NCBI RefSeq assembly: GCF_016862175.1
Contig: NZ_BOML01000025.1
Location: 1 to 64,000 of the forward strand
Direction: 5' to 3'
Length of the DNA stretch: 64,000 nucleotides
Source of the DNA: Paractinoplanes durhamensis
GTDB taxonomy: Bacteria; Actinomycetota; Actinomycetes; Mycobacteriales; Micromonosporaceae
Position 1 is the stretch's first letter; the number at the start of each line of letters is the position of its first letter. This document shows, one piece after another, positions 24,196 through 32,383 of the stretch. A program made the translations under genes and the position numbers. The notes below the pieces were generated by a model. That model saw only the letters and a program-made list of their open reading frames with translations, made no database searches and had not been told where the DNA came from.

Positions 24196-25170
24196 GTGAC
24201 ACAGCTGACCGAGCAGGCCGCCGAGCTGCTCATCGCCGACCAGGCGTTCGCGCCCACCCCGCCCGGCTTCGTCGGAGCTGCGGTGGATGTTCCGGCGGCG
24301 ACCCCGCCGGCCGAGCGGACCCGGCTGCGGCACGGCTTCCTGGCCGCCCGCTGGGCGCGCACCGCGGTGGTCAGCGGCCCACCCTCCCCCGGCCTGACGG
24401 TGTGCCTTTCCCGCATGGCGGAAGATCTCGAACTCGCCCGCCCGATGATCGCGGATCCCGGCGTTCCGGTTGCCGACGGCGCCGGGATCCGGGTCGCCCT
24501 CGAGGCCGGCCTGGAGGGTGGCGGCCCGCTCGGCCTGACCCGGCGGTGGCAGCTGGCCCACACCCTGGGGCCGGTGCTGGCGGCGGCCTTCGCCAACACC
24601 CCGGGGGCCGGCTGGCGCAGCGTGCGGCAGGCCGCCCGGCGGCACCTTCCGGTCCTGCCACCGGGCACGCCGCGAGCGGCCTGGGTGGCGTATGCGATGG
24701 ATGCCCCCGACCCGCGCGGCCGCAGCCTGCGCACCCGGTTCCGGGAGGAGCCGGCGCCGCCGCTCGCGGAGCTGCTCCGGCACGTCGGGTCGCTGCGCCC
24801 GCCGGTGGCCGCCCGTGGCCATCTGGAGATCGACGTCGCCGACCACCAGCCCGGCGAAGGCTGGCAGGTCCCGGTGGCGGTGATCGCCACCCTGCTCGAC
24901 GACCCGCAGGCCGCCCTCGACGCTGCCGCTGCCACCGCACACCTGATCGGCGAGCGCGACCTGTGGGAGCGGGCGGCCCGGGCCGCCCTCACCGACCCGG
25001 TGCTGGCCGCGGCCGCGCGGGAGATCTTCATCGCCGCCTACGCGGCGCTGGCCCGGCAGGGCGCCCCGCGCCCGCTGCGCGACGCGATCGCCGATTACAC
25101 CGAGCGGTATGTGCTGCGCGCCCGCACGCCCGCCGACGACATCCTGGACCGGAGCGCCGCCCAGGCCTAG
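24196..25170 (+). CDS. Degenerate EgtA-like glutamate-cysteine ligase homolog
   Basis: A 324-residue relative of EgtA, the glutamate-cysteine ligase of actinobacterial ergothioneine synthesis. The C-terminal two thirds match well: RRWQLAHTLGPVLAAAFANTPGAGWRSVRQ, WVAYAMDAP, HVGSLRPPVAARGHLEIDV, and the tail IADYTERYVLRARTPADDIL. The N-terminal part is shortened by about 100 residues. Where the family has a VGVE-x-E metal/substrate motif, this protein reads FVGAAVDVP, with both glutamates lost. It is therefore unlikely to be a working ligase. The start is GTG 24196, with a weak site; GGAGGAG at 24168 is too far upstream. No other egt gene is nearby. The family call rests on recalled motifs. Confidence 0.72.
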   Translation: MTQLTEQAAELLIADQAFAPTPPGFVGAAVDVPAATPPAERTRLRHGFLAARWARTAVVSGPPSPGLTVCLSRMAEDLELARPMIADPGVPVADGAGIRVALEAGLEGGGPLGLTRRWQLAHTLGPVLAAAFANTPGAGWRSVRQAARRHLPVLPPGTPRAAWVAYAMDAPDPRGRSLRTRFREEPAPPLAELLRHVGSLRPPVAARGHLEIDVADHQPGEGWQVPVAVIATLLDDPQAALDAAAATAHLIGERDLWERAARAALTDPVLAAAAREIFIAAYAALARQGAPRPLRDAIADYTERYVLRARTPADDILDRSAAQA

Positions 25171-25180
25171 GGTGGGACCG

Positions 25181-25555
25181 ATGCAGCCACCGACCCAGCG
25201 GGAGCTGGTCGCCGAGTATTTCGCCGGCTTCCGGGCCGGCGACCACCCGCGCATCCTCGCCACCCTCACCGACGACGTCGAATGGGTCATCCACGGGCAC
25301 CGGACCACCCGCGGCAAGAAAGAGTTCGACGCCGAGATCGAGAACCCGGCGTTCAGCGGCAGCCCTTCGCTCGACGTCCAGCGGGTCTTCGAGGACGGGC
25401 CGGTGGTGGTCACCACCGGCGAGGGTGCGGGCGTCATCGTCGGCCAGGGGCCGTTCCGGTTCGCCTTCAACGACCTCTTCACGTTCCGCGACTCGCTGAT
25501 CGCCCGGGTCGACTCCTACGTGGTGGCGTTGCCCGGCTCGGACAGCAGCTCGTAG
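25181..25555 (+). CDS. SnoaL-like (NTF2-fold) protein
   Basis: A 124-residue protein with the NTF2/SnoaL fold: LVAEYFAGFRAGDHPRILATLTDDVEWVIHG at the N-terminus and FNDLFTFRDSLIARVDSYVV at the end. Such proteins are small ligand-binding or ketosteroid-isomerase-like enzymes; the function here is unknown. The ATG follows AGGGTGGGA and lies 10 bp after the EgtA-like gene, so both are probably co-transcribed. The last 40 bp overlap the convergent STAS gene. Confidence 0.85.
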   Translation: MQPPTQRELVAEYFAGFRAGDHPRILATLTDDVEWVIHGHRTTRGKKEFDAEIENPAFSGSPSLDVQRVFEDGPVVVTTGEGAGVIVGQGPFRFAFNDLFTFRDSLIARVDSYVVALPGSDSSS

Positions 25556-25845
25556 ACGCCGGCCATCTGCATTATCCGCCGGACGGCGTGCACGGCGCCG
25601 GTCACCACGAACCGGCGGTCCAGGTCGGCGGCGCGGCTGAAGGCGCCGATCAGGGCGCCGAGCCCGGCCGAGTCCACGAACGTCACCCCGGACAGGTCGG
25701 CCACGACCGAGCTGCGGTCCAGCTGGCCGTACAGGAGCCGGCGCAGATCTTCGGCCCCGTAGAGGTCGAGCTCGCCGGTGAGCGTGACCACGCTGCTTCC
25801 GTCTTGTTGGTGAATGCGTGATGCCCAGAGCGGATGCTCGGTCAC
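25516..25845 (-). CDS. Anti-sigma factor antagonist (STAS domain)
   Basis: A 109-residue STAS protein of the RsbV/SpoIIAA type. The switch motif VVADLSGVTFVDSAGLGALIGAF is complete, with the phosphorylatable Ser in DSAGLG. The GTG start at 25845 follows AGGAACACC. It lies 104 bp downstream of a PP2C-type phosphatase gene on the same strand, whose product could dephosphorylate it in a partner-switching pathway. The anti-sigma kinase is not in this window. Confidence 0.9.
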   Translation of the reverse strand: MTEHPLWASRIHQQDGSSVVTLTGELDLYGAEDLRRLLYGQLDRSSVVADLSGVTFVDSAGLGALIGAFSRAADLDRRFVVTGAVHAVRRIMQMAGVYELLSEPGNATT

Positions 25846-25949
25846 GGTGTTCCTGACGTCGTTGGTTTCGCGCTCGGCCGACCGGCACCGCGACGCCTGC
25901 TCGTACTGCCTGCTCACCGTAGACCCGCTCGGCCCCGCCCGCAGGGCGG

Positions 25950-27719
25950 CTAACCGGGGGTGCGCAGCGCCAGCAGGGCGACGTCGTCCTCGTGGTCGTC
26001 GCCGGCGAGCCGTTCCAGGATCACGCTGAGCAGCTCGGGCAGGGGTGCCCCGGCCAGGCCGATCAGGGTCTGCCGCAGCTCCTCCTTGCGGTCGTCGATG
26101 ACGTCGACCCGGGTCTCGATGAGACCGTCGGTGTAGAACAGCACGGTCGAGCCGGGCGGGATCGGGTGGCTGTGGTTGCTGCGCGAGACCCGGCGGCCCA
26201 CGCCCAGGAGCATGTCGCGGCCGGCGAGCGCGGTGACCGTGCCGTCCGGTTCGATGAGCATCGGCGCGGGATGCCCGGCGTTGGCCCACTGCAGCACATG
26301 GCCGGGATCGCCGGGCAGCAGGTAGGCGAGAATCGCCGTGGTCGGGACCTGATCGCCGAGGATCTGCATGGCGTTGTCGAGGCGGCGCAACAGGGCGGAC
26401 GGCGGCTCGTGCCGGTCGGCGATGTAGGCCCGCAGCATGCTGCGCAGCTGTCCCATGTGGCCGGCGGCGTGAATGTCGTGGCCGGCCACATCCCCGACGA
26501 CCAGGGCCAGGTGCTCGGGGCCGAGGCGGACCGCGTCGTACCAGTCGCCGCCGACGTCGTCGCCGCGGACGGCCGGGGCGTAGCGCGCGGCCAGCTCGAT
26601 CGGCCGCGCGTCCGGCAGGTCGCTGAGCAGGGACTGCTGCAGCAGGGTCGCGACCCGCTCCCGCGAATACAGGTGGTCGGCGCGCTGCAACGCCTGCGCG
26701 GCGTAGCCGGCCAGAGCGGCGAGCACCGCCTGCTCGGCGGCGTCCAGCGTGTACGGGTGGGTCCAGGCGAAGGTGAGCGCGCCGATCGGGCCGGCCGGCC
26801 CGGGCAGCGGCAGGCTCACGCTCGACTCCCAGCCCATCTCCTGGAACGTGGCGACCGCGTCCGGCGTCTGGGCGGCCACCGCCGCGAGGTCCGGCAGCAG
26901 CACCGGAATGCCGGTGTGGGCGGCGAGCGCCGACGGCGTCCGCGCCGTCACCGGGTATTGCCGCCAGCGACCGGCGACCGGCGGCGGCAGGAATTCGCCG
27001 GTCTGCAGGGCCATCTGACCGGCGTCGAGCAGGGACACCCCCACGTAGTCGGGCTTGAGGGTGCGGGTGACCAGCTCCCGGACGGCCTCGAGGACGTCGG
27101 TCATGGTGGTCGTGCCGGCCAGCGCGACACTGGCCCGCAGCAGGAGCTGGCTGCGGTCGAAGGCGGCCCCGAACGCGTGCTCCCGCACCGTCGCGGTGTC
27201 TCCGCGCAGGCTCGCCGCCTGCCCGGCGATGCGCAGCCGCAGCATGTCCGAGCACGCCGCGGCCAGGCCGGCCAGCAGGTCGAGTTCCGCCGCGGTCCAC
27301 TGGCGGGGCGCGGTGTCGATGGCGCACAGCGAGCCGAGGACGAGACCCTCCGCGTCGGTCAGCGGCATCCCGGCGTAGCCGACCACGCCCAGGTCGTCGA
27401 TGGCCATGCTGCCGGTGACCCGCGGGTCGGTGCGCGCGTCGGTGACCACCAGCGGCTGGGCGGTGGTCACCACGTGCCGGCAGAACGAGTGCGTGAGCGG
27501 GGTCTGCCGTTCCTGCATCCACGGCTCGGCGAGTCCGCACGCGCCGGGAAAGATCTGCCGCACCTGATCGACCAGCGTGACCAGCGCGACCGGCACTCGC
27601 ACGGCGGCGCGGACCATCAGCGCGAACCGGTCGAGCGCCGGATCGCTCGCCGCGTCGAGACCGGTCCGCGCCAGGGCGTCCAGGCGCGCGCGATCGCCGA
27701 GGATGTCCTGCTCGGTCAC
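25950..27719 (-). CDS. GAF-GAF-PP2C (SpoIIE/RsbU-type) phosphatase
   Basis: A 589-residue serine phosphatase. The first GAF domain (about 20-170) contains THSFCRHVV and the second spans about 190-350. The C-terminal PP2C-SIG domain (about 370-585) has the metal-binding GDDVGGDWYDAV, LVVGDVAGHD and LFYTDGLIE. The GTG start is at 27719. The likely substrate is a phosphorylated STAS protein, probably the one encoded just downstream. GAF domains would sense a small ligand or redox signal. Confidence 0.92.
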   Translation of the reverse strand: MTEQDILGDRARLDALARTGLDAASDPALDRFALMVRAAVRVPVALVTLVDQVRQIFPGACGLAEPWMQERQTPLTHSFCRHVVTTAQPLVVTDARTDPRVTGSMAIDDLGVVGYAGMPLTDAEGLVLGSLCAIDTAPRQWTAAELDLLAGLAAACSDMLRLRIAGQAASLRGDTATVREHAFGAAFDRSQLLLRASVALAGTTTMTDVLEAVRELVTRTLKPDYVGVSLLDAGQMALQTGEFLPPPVAGRWRQYPVTARTPSALAAHTGIPVLLPDLAAVAAQTPDAVATFQEMGWESSVSLPLPGPAGPIGALTFAWTHPYTLDAAEQAVLAALAGYAAQALQRADHLYSRERVATLLQQSLLSDLPDARPIELAARYAPAVRGDDVGGDWYDAVRLGPEHLALVVGDVAGHDIHAAGHMGQLRSMLRAYIADRHEPPSALLRRLDNAMQILGDQVPTTAILAYLLPGDPGHVLQWANAGHPAPMLIEPDGTVTALAGRDMLLGVGRRVSRSNHSHPIPPGSTVLFYTDGLIETRVDVIDDRKEELRQTLIGLAGAPLPELLSVILERLAGDDHEDDVALLALRTPG

Positions 27720-27845
27720 CGGGCGATCGTGCCGTTCAGTTCACGCGTCGGCACGGATGTCCCTCTCGATCGGCCGGATCCAGCGTCGCCCGTTACTTGA
27801 TCCACGGCAAGCGCTGGGACGTCACGAGCATGCGGCAATCATGCC

Positions 27846-29042
27846 TTACCGCAGCAGCGCGCGCAGCGCGGCGAGCAGAGCATCGATGTCGGCCGGTGTC
27901 GTGCCCAGACCGAAGCTGACCCGGAGCAGGCCACCCTCGCAGCCGCCGTTGCCGGTGGCGCCGGTCAGCCGCCGGACCAGCGGGTGCGCGCAGAACAGCC
28001 CGGCCCGCACGCCGATGCCGAAGTCGTCGGCCAGCCGGGTGGCGACCGCGGCCGGGTCGTGGCCCGGGACGGCGATCGCCACGATCCCGACCCGCTCGCT
28101 CCACGGGCCGAAGATGCTCACCTCGTCGGCGCCGGGCACGTCGCCCAGGCCGTCGCGCAGCTGGGCGAGCAGCTGCTGCTCGCGCTCGTGCAGCTCGCCG
28201 CGGTCGGACTCGGCCAGCGCCGAGCACACCGCGGCCAGCGACACCGCGCCCAGCAGGTTGGGGGTGCCGCCCTCGTGCCGGGCCGGGCCGGTCTGCCAGC
28301 GCACGTCGCCGATCGTGTCGCCGACCGCCGCGCTCGCGCCGCCGCCGGCCAGGTAGGGCGGCGCCGCGTCGAGCCAGTCGGCCCGGCCGGCCAGCACGCC
28401 CGCGCCGAACGGCGCGTACAGCTTGTGGCCGGACAGCGCCACGTAGTCGGCGCCGATCTCGCGCAGGTCGATCGGCCGGTGCGGGGCCAGCTGGGCGGCG
28501 TCGACCACGATCCGGGCGCCGTGCGCGTGGGCGACCTCGGCCAGCTCGTGCACCGGCCACACCTCGCCGGTCACGTTGCTGGCGCCGGTGACGGCCAGCA
28601 GCACCGGGCCGCGCAGGCCGGCCAGGGCCTGGCCGGCCGCCGCGATGGCCTCCTCGGGCGAGGCCGGGGCGGGCAGGCGCACCGGGTTCGGCCAGGGCAG
28701 CAGGTTGGCGTGGTGCTCGCCGTCGAAGACGACCGTGGTGGTGCCGGCCGGCAGCGAGCGGGCCAGCAGGTTGAGCGCATCGGTGGTGTTGCGGGTGAAG
28801 ACGACCTGGTCACCGGGGCGGCAGCCGAGGAAGTCGGCGATCACCGCGCGGGACCGCTCGTATTCCAGGGTGGAGGTCTGCGACCGCGGGCCGGTGCCCC
28901 GGTGCACGCTGCCGTAGCTCGGCAGCAGGCCGTTGACGGCGTCGGCGGCGGCCCGCACGCAGGGCGCGGTGGCGGCGTAGTCGAGGTGCACGAAACCGCT
29001 GCCGATGACGTCGAGGTCGGCGGTGTGGACAGCAAGGGACAT
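27846..29042 (-). CDS. Class V aminotransferase / cysteine desulfurase-like enzyme
   Basis: A 398-residue PLP enzyme of the SufS/CsdA-type group. Landmarks are HLDYAATAP, EYERSRAVIADFLGC, VFTRNTTDALNLLA, DGEHHANLLPW, VVDAAQLAPHRPID, and the PLP-lysine motif DYVALSGHKLYAPFGAGVL. The tail has GLFCAHPLVRRLTG, with a Cys in the region of the desulfurase active-site loop. The ATG at 29042 follows GGAGG by 8 nt. A SAM-IV riboswitch precedes it, so a role in sulfur or methionine metabolism is likely, for example cysteine or selenocysteine desulfuration. The exact reaction is unknown. Confidence 0.88.
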   Translation of the reverse strand: MSLAVHTADLDVIGSGFVHLDYAATAPCVRAAADAVNGLLPSYGSVHRGTGPRSQTSTLEYERSRAVIADFLGCRPGDQVVFTRNTTDALNLLARSLPAGTTTVVFDGEHHANLLPWPNPVRLPAPASPEEAIAAAGQALAGLRGPVLLAVTGASNVTGEVWPVHELAEVAHAHGARIVVDAAQLAPHRPIDLREIGADYVALSGHKLYAPFGAGVLAGRADWLDAAPPYLAGGGASAAVGDTIGDVRWQTGPARHEGGTPNLLGAVSLAAVCSALAESDRGELHEREQQLLAQLRDGLGDVPGADEVSIFGPWSERVGIVAIAVPGHDPAAVATRLADDFGIGVRAGLFCAHPLVRRLTGATGNGGCEGGLLRVSFGLGTTPADIDALLAALRALLR

Positions 29043-29079
29043 GACGGAAACCTCCGCGATGGGTCGGGGACCCAGCGAG

Positions 29080-29194
29080 GGCCCGCGCTTGCCCGCGTCG
29101 ATCGACGCCGGCCCGGTCCTCACCCGGGGCACCCCATCGCGAACGCAAGGGTTGCCGGTCAGCAAGCCGGGGCTACGCGCTGACACTCATGACC
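29080..29194 (-). promoter_or_regulatory. SAM-IV riboswitch
   Basis: On the minus strand the leader starts at 29194 with GGTCATGAGTGTCAGCG. It continues with the conserved GCCCCGGCTTGCTGACC, GGCAACCC and GGGGTGCCCCGGGTGA, and closes the basal stem with GGACC at 29115. The further hairpin GCGTCGATCGACGC follows. This matches the actinobacterial SAM-IV class almost base for base. It should repress the downstream class V aminotransferase when S-adenosylmethionine is plentiful. The start codon lies about 40 bp downstream. Confidence 0.92.
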
Positions 29195-29297
29195 TGCCCG
29201 ACACGTTAGCAGCCGTCGGGTCGCTCTGTTGAGACATGCCGCGAGTGACGCGGCGCACGCCGGCCCGGCCCTCCACGCCAGGCCGGCGTGTCTGCGA

Positions 29298-29735
29298 TCA
29301 GACCCGCTCGCCGGTGATGTACCCGGTCAGGCTGCTGCGTTCGGCTTCCAGCTCGTCGATCCGGTTCTTCACGACGTCGCCGATGCTGACCACGCCGCGC
29401 AGGGCGCCGTCCTCGACGACCGGCACGTGCCGGAAACGGTTGTCGGTCATCAGCCGTTCGACGTCCTCGATCGGGGCGTCGGGGGCCACCGAGCGGACCT
29501 GGGACGTGTAGATGCCGGTGACCGGCTCGGTCAGCACGCCGGCGCCGCGGGCGGCCAGGGCCCGGACCACGTCGCGTTCACTGACGATGCCGTCGACGTG
29601 GCTGCCGTCGGCCGAGACGATCACGGCGCCGATCTTGTGCTGGGCCAGGAGGGTCAGTAGCTCGGTCACGTCTGCACCGGGTCGTACCGTGACGACTTGG
29701 TCGCCCTTGACGCGGAGGATGTCGCTGATACGCAT
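29298..29735 (-). CDS. CBS-domain pair protein
   Basis: A 145-residue protein made of two CBS motifs: MRISDILRVKGDQVVTVRPGADVTELLTLLAQHKIGAVIVSADGSHVDGIVSERDVVRALAARG, then the second copy with VEDVERLMTDNRFRHVPVVEDGALRGVVSIGDVVKNRIDEL. Such stand-alone pairs bind adenine nucleotides. The ATG at 29735 follows GGGGAGC. The C-terminal helix (LEAERSSLTGYITG) is typical of this actinobacterial group. The regulated partner is unknown. Confidence 0.92.
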   Translation of the reverse strand: MRISDILRVKGDQVVTVRPGADVTELLTLLAQHKIGAVIVSADGSHVDGIVSERDVVRALAARGAGVLTEPVTGIYTSQVRSVAPDAPIEDVERLMTDNRFRHVPVVEDGALRGVVSIGDVVKNRIDELEAERSSLTGYITGERV

Positions 29736-29870
29736 CGTTGCTCCCCATCTCGTGCCGGTCCGCGAAAAGCCGCCTGGCGGGCCGTCCGAAGACGGAGAGC
29801 GCCCCGCCACGTTGCGGGCATATGCCTAGAAGCAGTGAAGCACGCCCTGATGTCAAGGGTGTGAAAGATG

Positions 29871-31232
29871 TCAAGCCTGCTTGGGGGTCAAGGCCGGAAC
29901 GCCCGGCTTGCTGATCCGGACCGTGCCGTCGACGGCGGCCGGGCCCTCCACCGACCAGCCGGTCAGCGACGGGACCGCGGTCGACCGGGCGCGGCGCTGC
30001 CACCAGGCGGCCACCTCGCCGGGCAGGGCCCGCCACACCGTCGGGTCGTCGTGGAACTTGTCCAGGAGCTGGCGGTAGCCGTCGGTGACCCGCGGGTCGC
30101 CGGCGTAGTCGGGGTGGGTGAGGATGAGCGCCATCCCGCCGCGGTCGCGCAGGTGGGCGGCCTTGTCGAGCCAGAGCGTGGCGTCCGGGTGCCGGAGGAT
30201 GGCGAACAGGGTGTGGTCCATCGGCAGGGTGATCGGCAGCTCGACCATGTCGCCGGGCCGGCCCGGTGAGCCGATGAAGTAGGGCAGGTAGCTGCCGGTG
30301 CCGCCGGGCTTCGGTTCGTACGGCGCGGTGTCGTGGTAGGAGCTGTCGTAGGCGAAGCCCAGCTCCGGCATCCACTCCCAGGTCCGCTGGGTGGCGGGGG
30401 CGCGGAACCCGGCGGCCTGCCACTTCTCGGCGTACGCCCGAATTGCCGGAAGCCGCCGCCGGAGCAGCCGCAGTGACCCGAGATCGCGGCCGTCGTGCCG
30501 CAGGCCGTGCACGCCGATCTCGCAGCCCTCGGCACGAAGGGCGGCCGGCACGCGATCGGGGGTCGGGTAGCGCAGCGGCACGAAGTTCCAGGAGGACGGC
30601 TGCCCGGCGCCGGCGGTGCGTTCGATGTCCCGCAGGTGCTCGATGCCGGCGAGCCCGGCGGCGGTCTCGACGTCATGGGTGAGCACGAGCGCCCAGCCGT
30701 GCCCGCCGGGCCACAGGTCGAGCCACGGCACCGGCCGGGCGGCGAACTTGGTGACCAGGTCGAACATCCACTCGTGGAAGTCGTGCAGCGCGGTCTCGAC
30801 CGGGAAGGCCGGAAACACCACCTGCTCCTGCACCCGGGTGAACGCCTGCCGGAGCCGGATCTGCACGGCCCGCGGGATGCCCGGCCGCAGCAGGTAGTAG
30901 AGGTGCACCAGCGCCGCCCGCGCCCGCGACCGGTCCTGGTAATGCTCGCTCCAGTAGCGCCACATCACCTCGCCGGGGTCGAACGGCAGCGCCACACCGC
31001 CGTTCGAGGTCCAGACCGGGGCGGCCGTCGGCGTCGTGACGTGCGCGAAGATCGGCCCGCCGCCGAGGAGGTGCCGGCCGAGCACTCCCCCGCCGGACGG
31101 CCAGGTCAGCAGCGGTCCGCCGGCGTTCGCCACCCGGAGGGCGTGCCGGCCGGCCGGGGCGGCGAACGGCACGATCCGGTACGGGATGCGGAAGTAGTCG
31201 AAGAACGCGAACGCCGCGGTCGCCTCGAACAT
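29871..31232 (-). CDS. NodB-type polysaccharide deacetylase-like protein
   Basis: A 453-residue protein whose C-terminal half is a NodB-fold deacetylase. All metal-site motifs are visible: LVLTHDVE (Asp), EIGVHGLRHDG (His-x3-His), FRAPAT, and LILTHPDY near the end. The N-terminal 200 residues are of unknown type. There is no signal peptide. The ATG overlaps the stop of the ATP-grasp gene (TGATG). Expected chemistry is N-deacetylation of a sugar or a related amide. It is the last gene of a three-gene coupled operon with a flavoprotein and an ATP-grasp ligase. The product of that pathway is unknown. Confidence 0.82.
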   Translation of the reverse strand: MFEATAAFAFFDYFRIPYRIVPFAAPAGRHALRVANAGGPLLTWPSGGGVLGRHLLGGGPIFAHVTTPTAAPVWTSNGGVALPFDPGEVMWRYWSEHYQDRSRARAALVHLYYLLRPGIPRAVQIRLRQAFTRVQEQVVFPAFPVETALHDFHEWMFDLVTKFAARPVPWLDLWPGGHGWALVLTHDVETAAGLAGIEHLRDIERTAGAGQPSSWNFVPLRYPTPDRVPAALRAEGCEIGVHGLRHDGRDLGSLRLLRRRLPAIRAYAEKWQAAGFRAPATQRTWEWMPELGFAYDSSYHDTAPYEPKPGGTGSYLPYFIGSPGRPGDMVELPITLPMDHTLFAILRHPDATLWLDKAAHLRDRGGMALILTHPDYAGDPRVTDGYRQLLDKFHDDPTVWRALPGEVAAWWQRRARSTAVPSLTGWSVEGPAAVDGTVRISKPGVPALTPKQA

Positions 31233-32383
31233 CACAGGCCGCGCTTCACGGCCAGGTAGGGCAACAGGGCGATCTCGTAGAGGCCGGGCAGCGGATCACG
31301 CCAGGAGAAGACCGCCTCGGTGTCGATGCCGCGCAGCGTGCGCAGATATTCGCCGGCTCTGACCCGGCCGGCCCGAAGATCAACCACGGCGTTGGGTACG
31401 TCGGTGGCGAGCCGGATCCACGAGACCCCGTCCCGCGCGTTCGCCGATGGGACGGCGGCGCCGATCTGGTCGCGGAACAGAAGGTACGCGAAGTCGACCC
31501 CGGCCGCCCGCCCGAGCGAGTGATAGCCCCAGGTCCGGGCGTTGACGTCGAGCAGTTTGTAGTCGCCGTCCCGGGGATCGAGTTTGTACTCCAGCTCGAC
31601 CAGCCCGTAGTAGCCCATCGCGCGCAGGAACGCGCGGGACGGCTCCTCGACGGCCGGCAGCGGCACGGTCTGAACGAACGTGCTGGCCCGCCCGAAGTCG
31701 GACGGATGCTGCCTGGTCCGGCGCACGGTCATGCTCGCCACCGGCTCGCCGTCCTTGACGAACGCGCAGTACGAGAACTGCCCGTCGCCGGGGATCAGCT
31801 CCTGCACCAGAATCTCCCCGGCCGGGATGATCGCCGCCGCCCGTTCGTAGTGCCGCCGCAGCTCGGCCGCGGTGTCGGCCCGCCACGCCTTGGCCCGGGT
31901 CGCGTAGAAGAAGTGCTCCTTGATGGCCGGCTTGACGATGGCCGGAGCCGGGATGTCCAGGTCGTCGCCGTCGAGCGGAAACCACGTCCGCGGCGCGGCC
32001 ACCCCGAGCTTCTGCGCCAGCCGGTACGTCTCCCGCTTGTCCCACGCCACCCGCACGCAGTCCCACGGCGGCGCCGCGATCCGCCAGCTCCGCGCCAGCA
32101 GGTCCCGATGCCGGCTGAGCGCGGCCACATTTTCGTCCCGGGTCGGGAACACCACCCACCCGTCCAGGCCGCCGAATCGGGCCCGGGCCAGCGACAACGC
32201 CTCGATCACGTCCTCGTCCGACCGCAGCCCCGGCACCCGCAGGGACGCCCCGGCCCACCGCGAGGCGGGCGCGATCGACCGCTCGTCGTCCACCACCAGG
32301 GTCGGGACGCCGTGCCGCCCGAGGCTGCGGACGATGCCGAGCCCCTGATAGTCACCGCCGAGAACCACCGCACCGGGTTTCAT
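31232..32383 (-). CDS. ATP-grasp carboxylate-amine ligase-like protein
   Basis: A 383-residue ATP-grasp enzyme. The N-terminal pre-ATP domain is MKPGAVVLGGDYQGLGIVRSLG. ATP-binding lysines lie in AIVKPAIKEHFF. ILVQELIPGDGQFSYCAFV and LVELEYKLDPRDGDYKLLDVNARTWGYHS carry the metal-binding Glu/Asn. The family forms an acyl-phosphate and joins a carboxylate to an amine. The substrate is unknown. Both ends overlap neighbouring genes (ATGA upstream, TGATG downstream), which argues for coupled translation and a shared pathway. Confidence 0.88.
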   Translation of the reverse strand: MKPGAVVLGGDYQGLGIVRSLGRHGVPTLVVDDERSIAPASRWAGASLRVPGLRSDEDVIEALSLARARFGGLDGWVVFPTRDENVAALSRHRDLLARSWRIAAPPWDCVRVAWDKRETYRLAQKLGVAAPRTWFPLDGDDLDIPAPAIVKPAIKEHFFYATRAKAWRADTAAELRRHYERAAAIIPAGEILVQELIPGDGQFSYCAFVKDGEPVASMTVRRTRQHPSDFGRASTFVQTVPLPAVEEPSRAFLRAMGYYGLVELEYKLDPRDGDYKLLDVNARTWGYHSLGRAAGVDFAYLLFRDQIGAAVPSANARDGVSWIRLATDVPNAVVDLRAGRVRAGEYLRTLRGIDTEAVFSWRDPLPGLYEIALLPYLAVKRGL

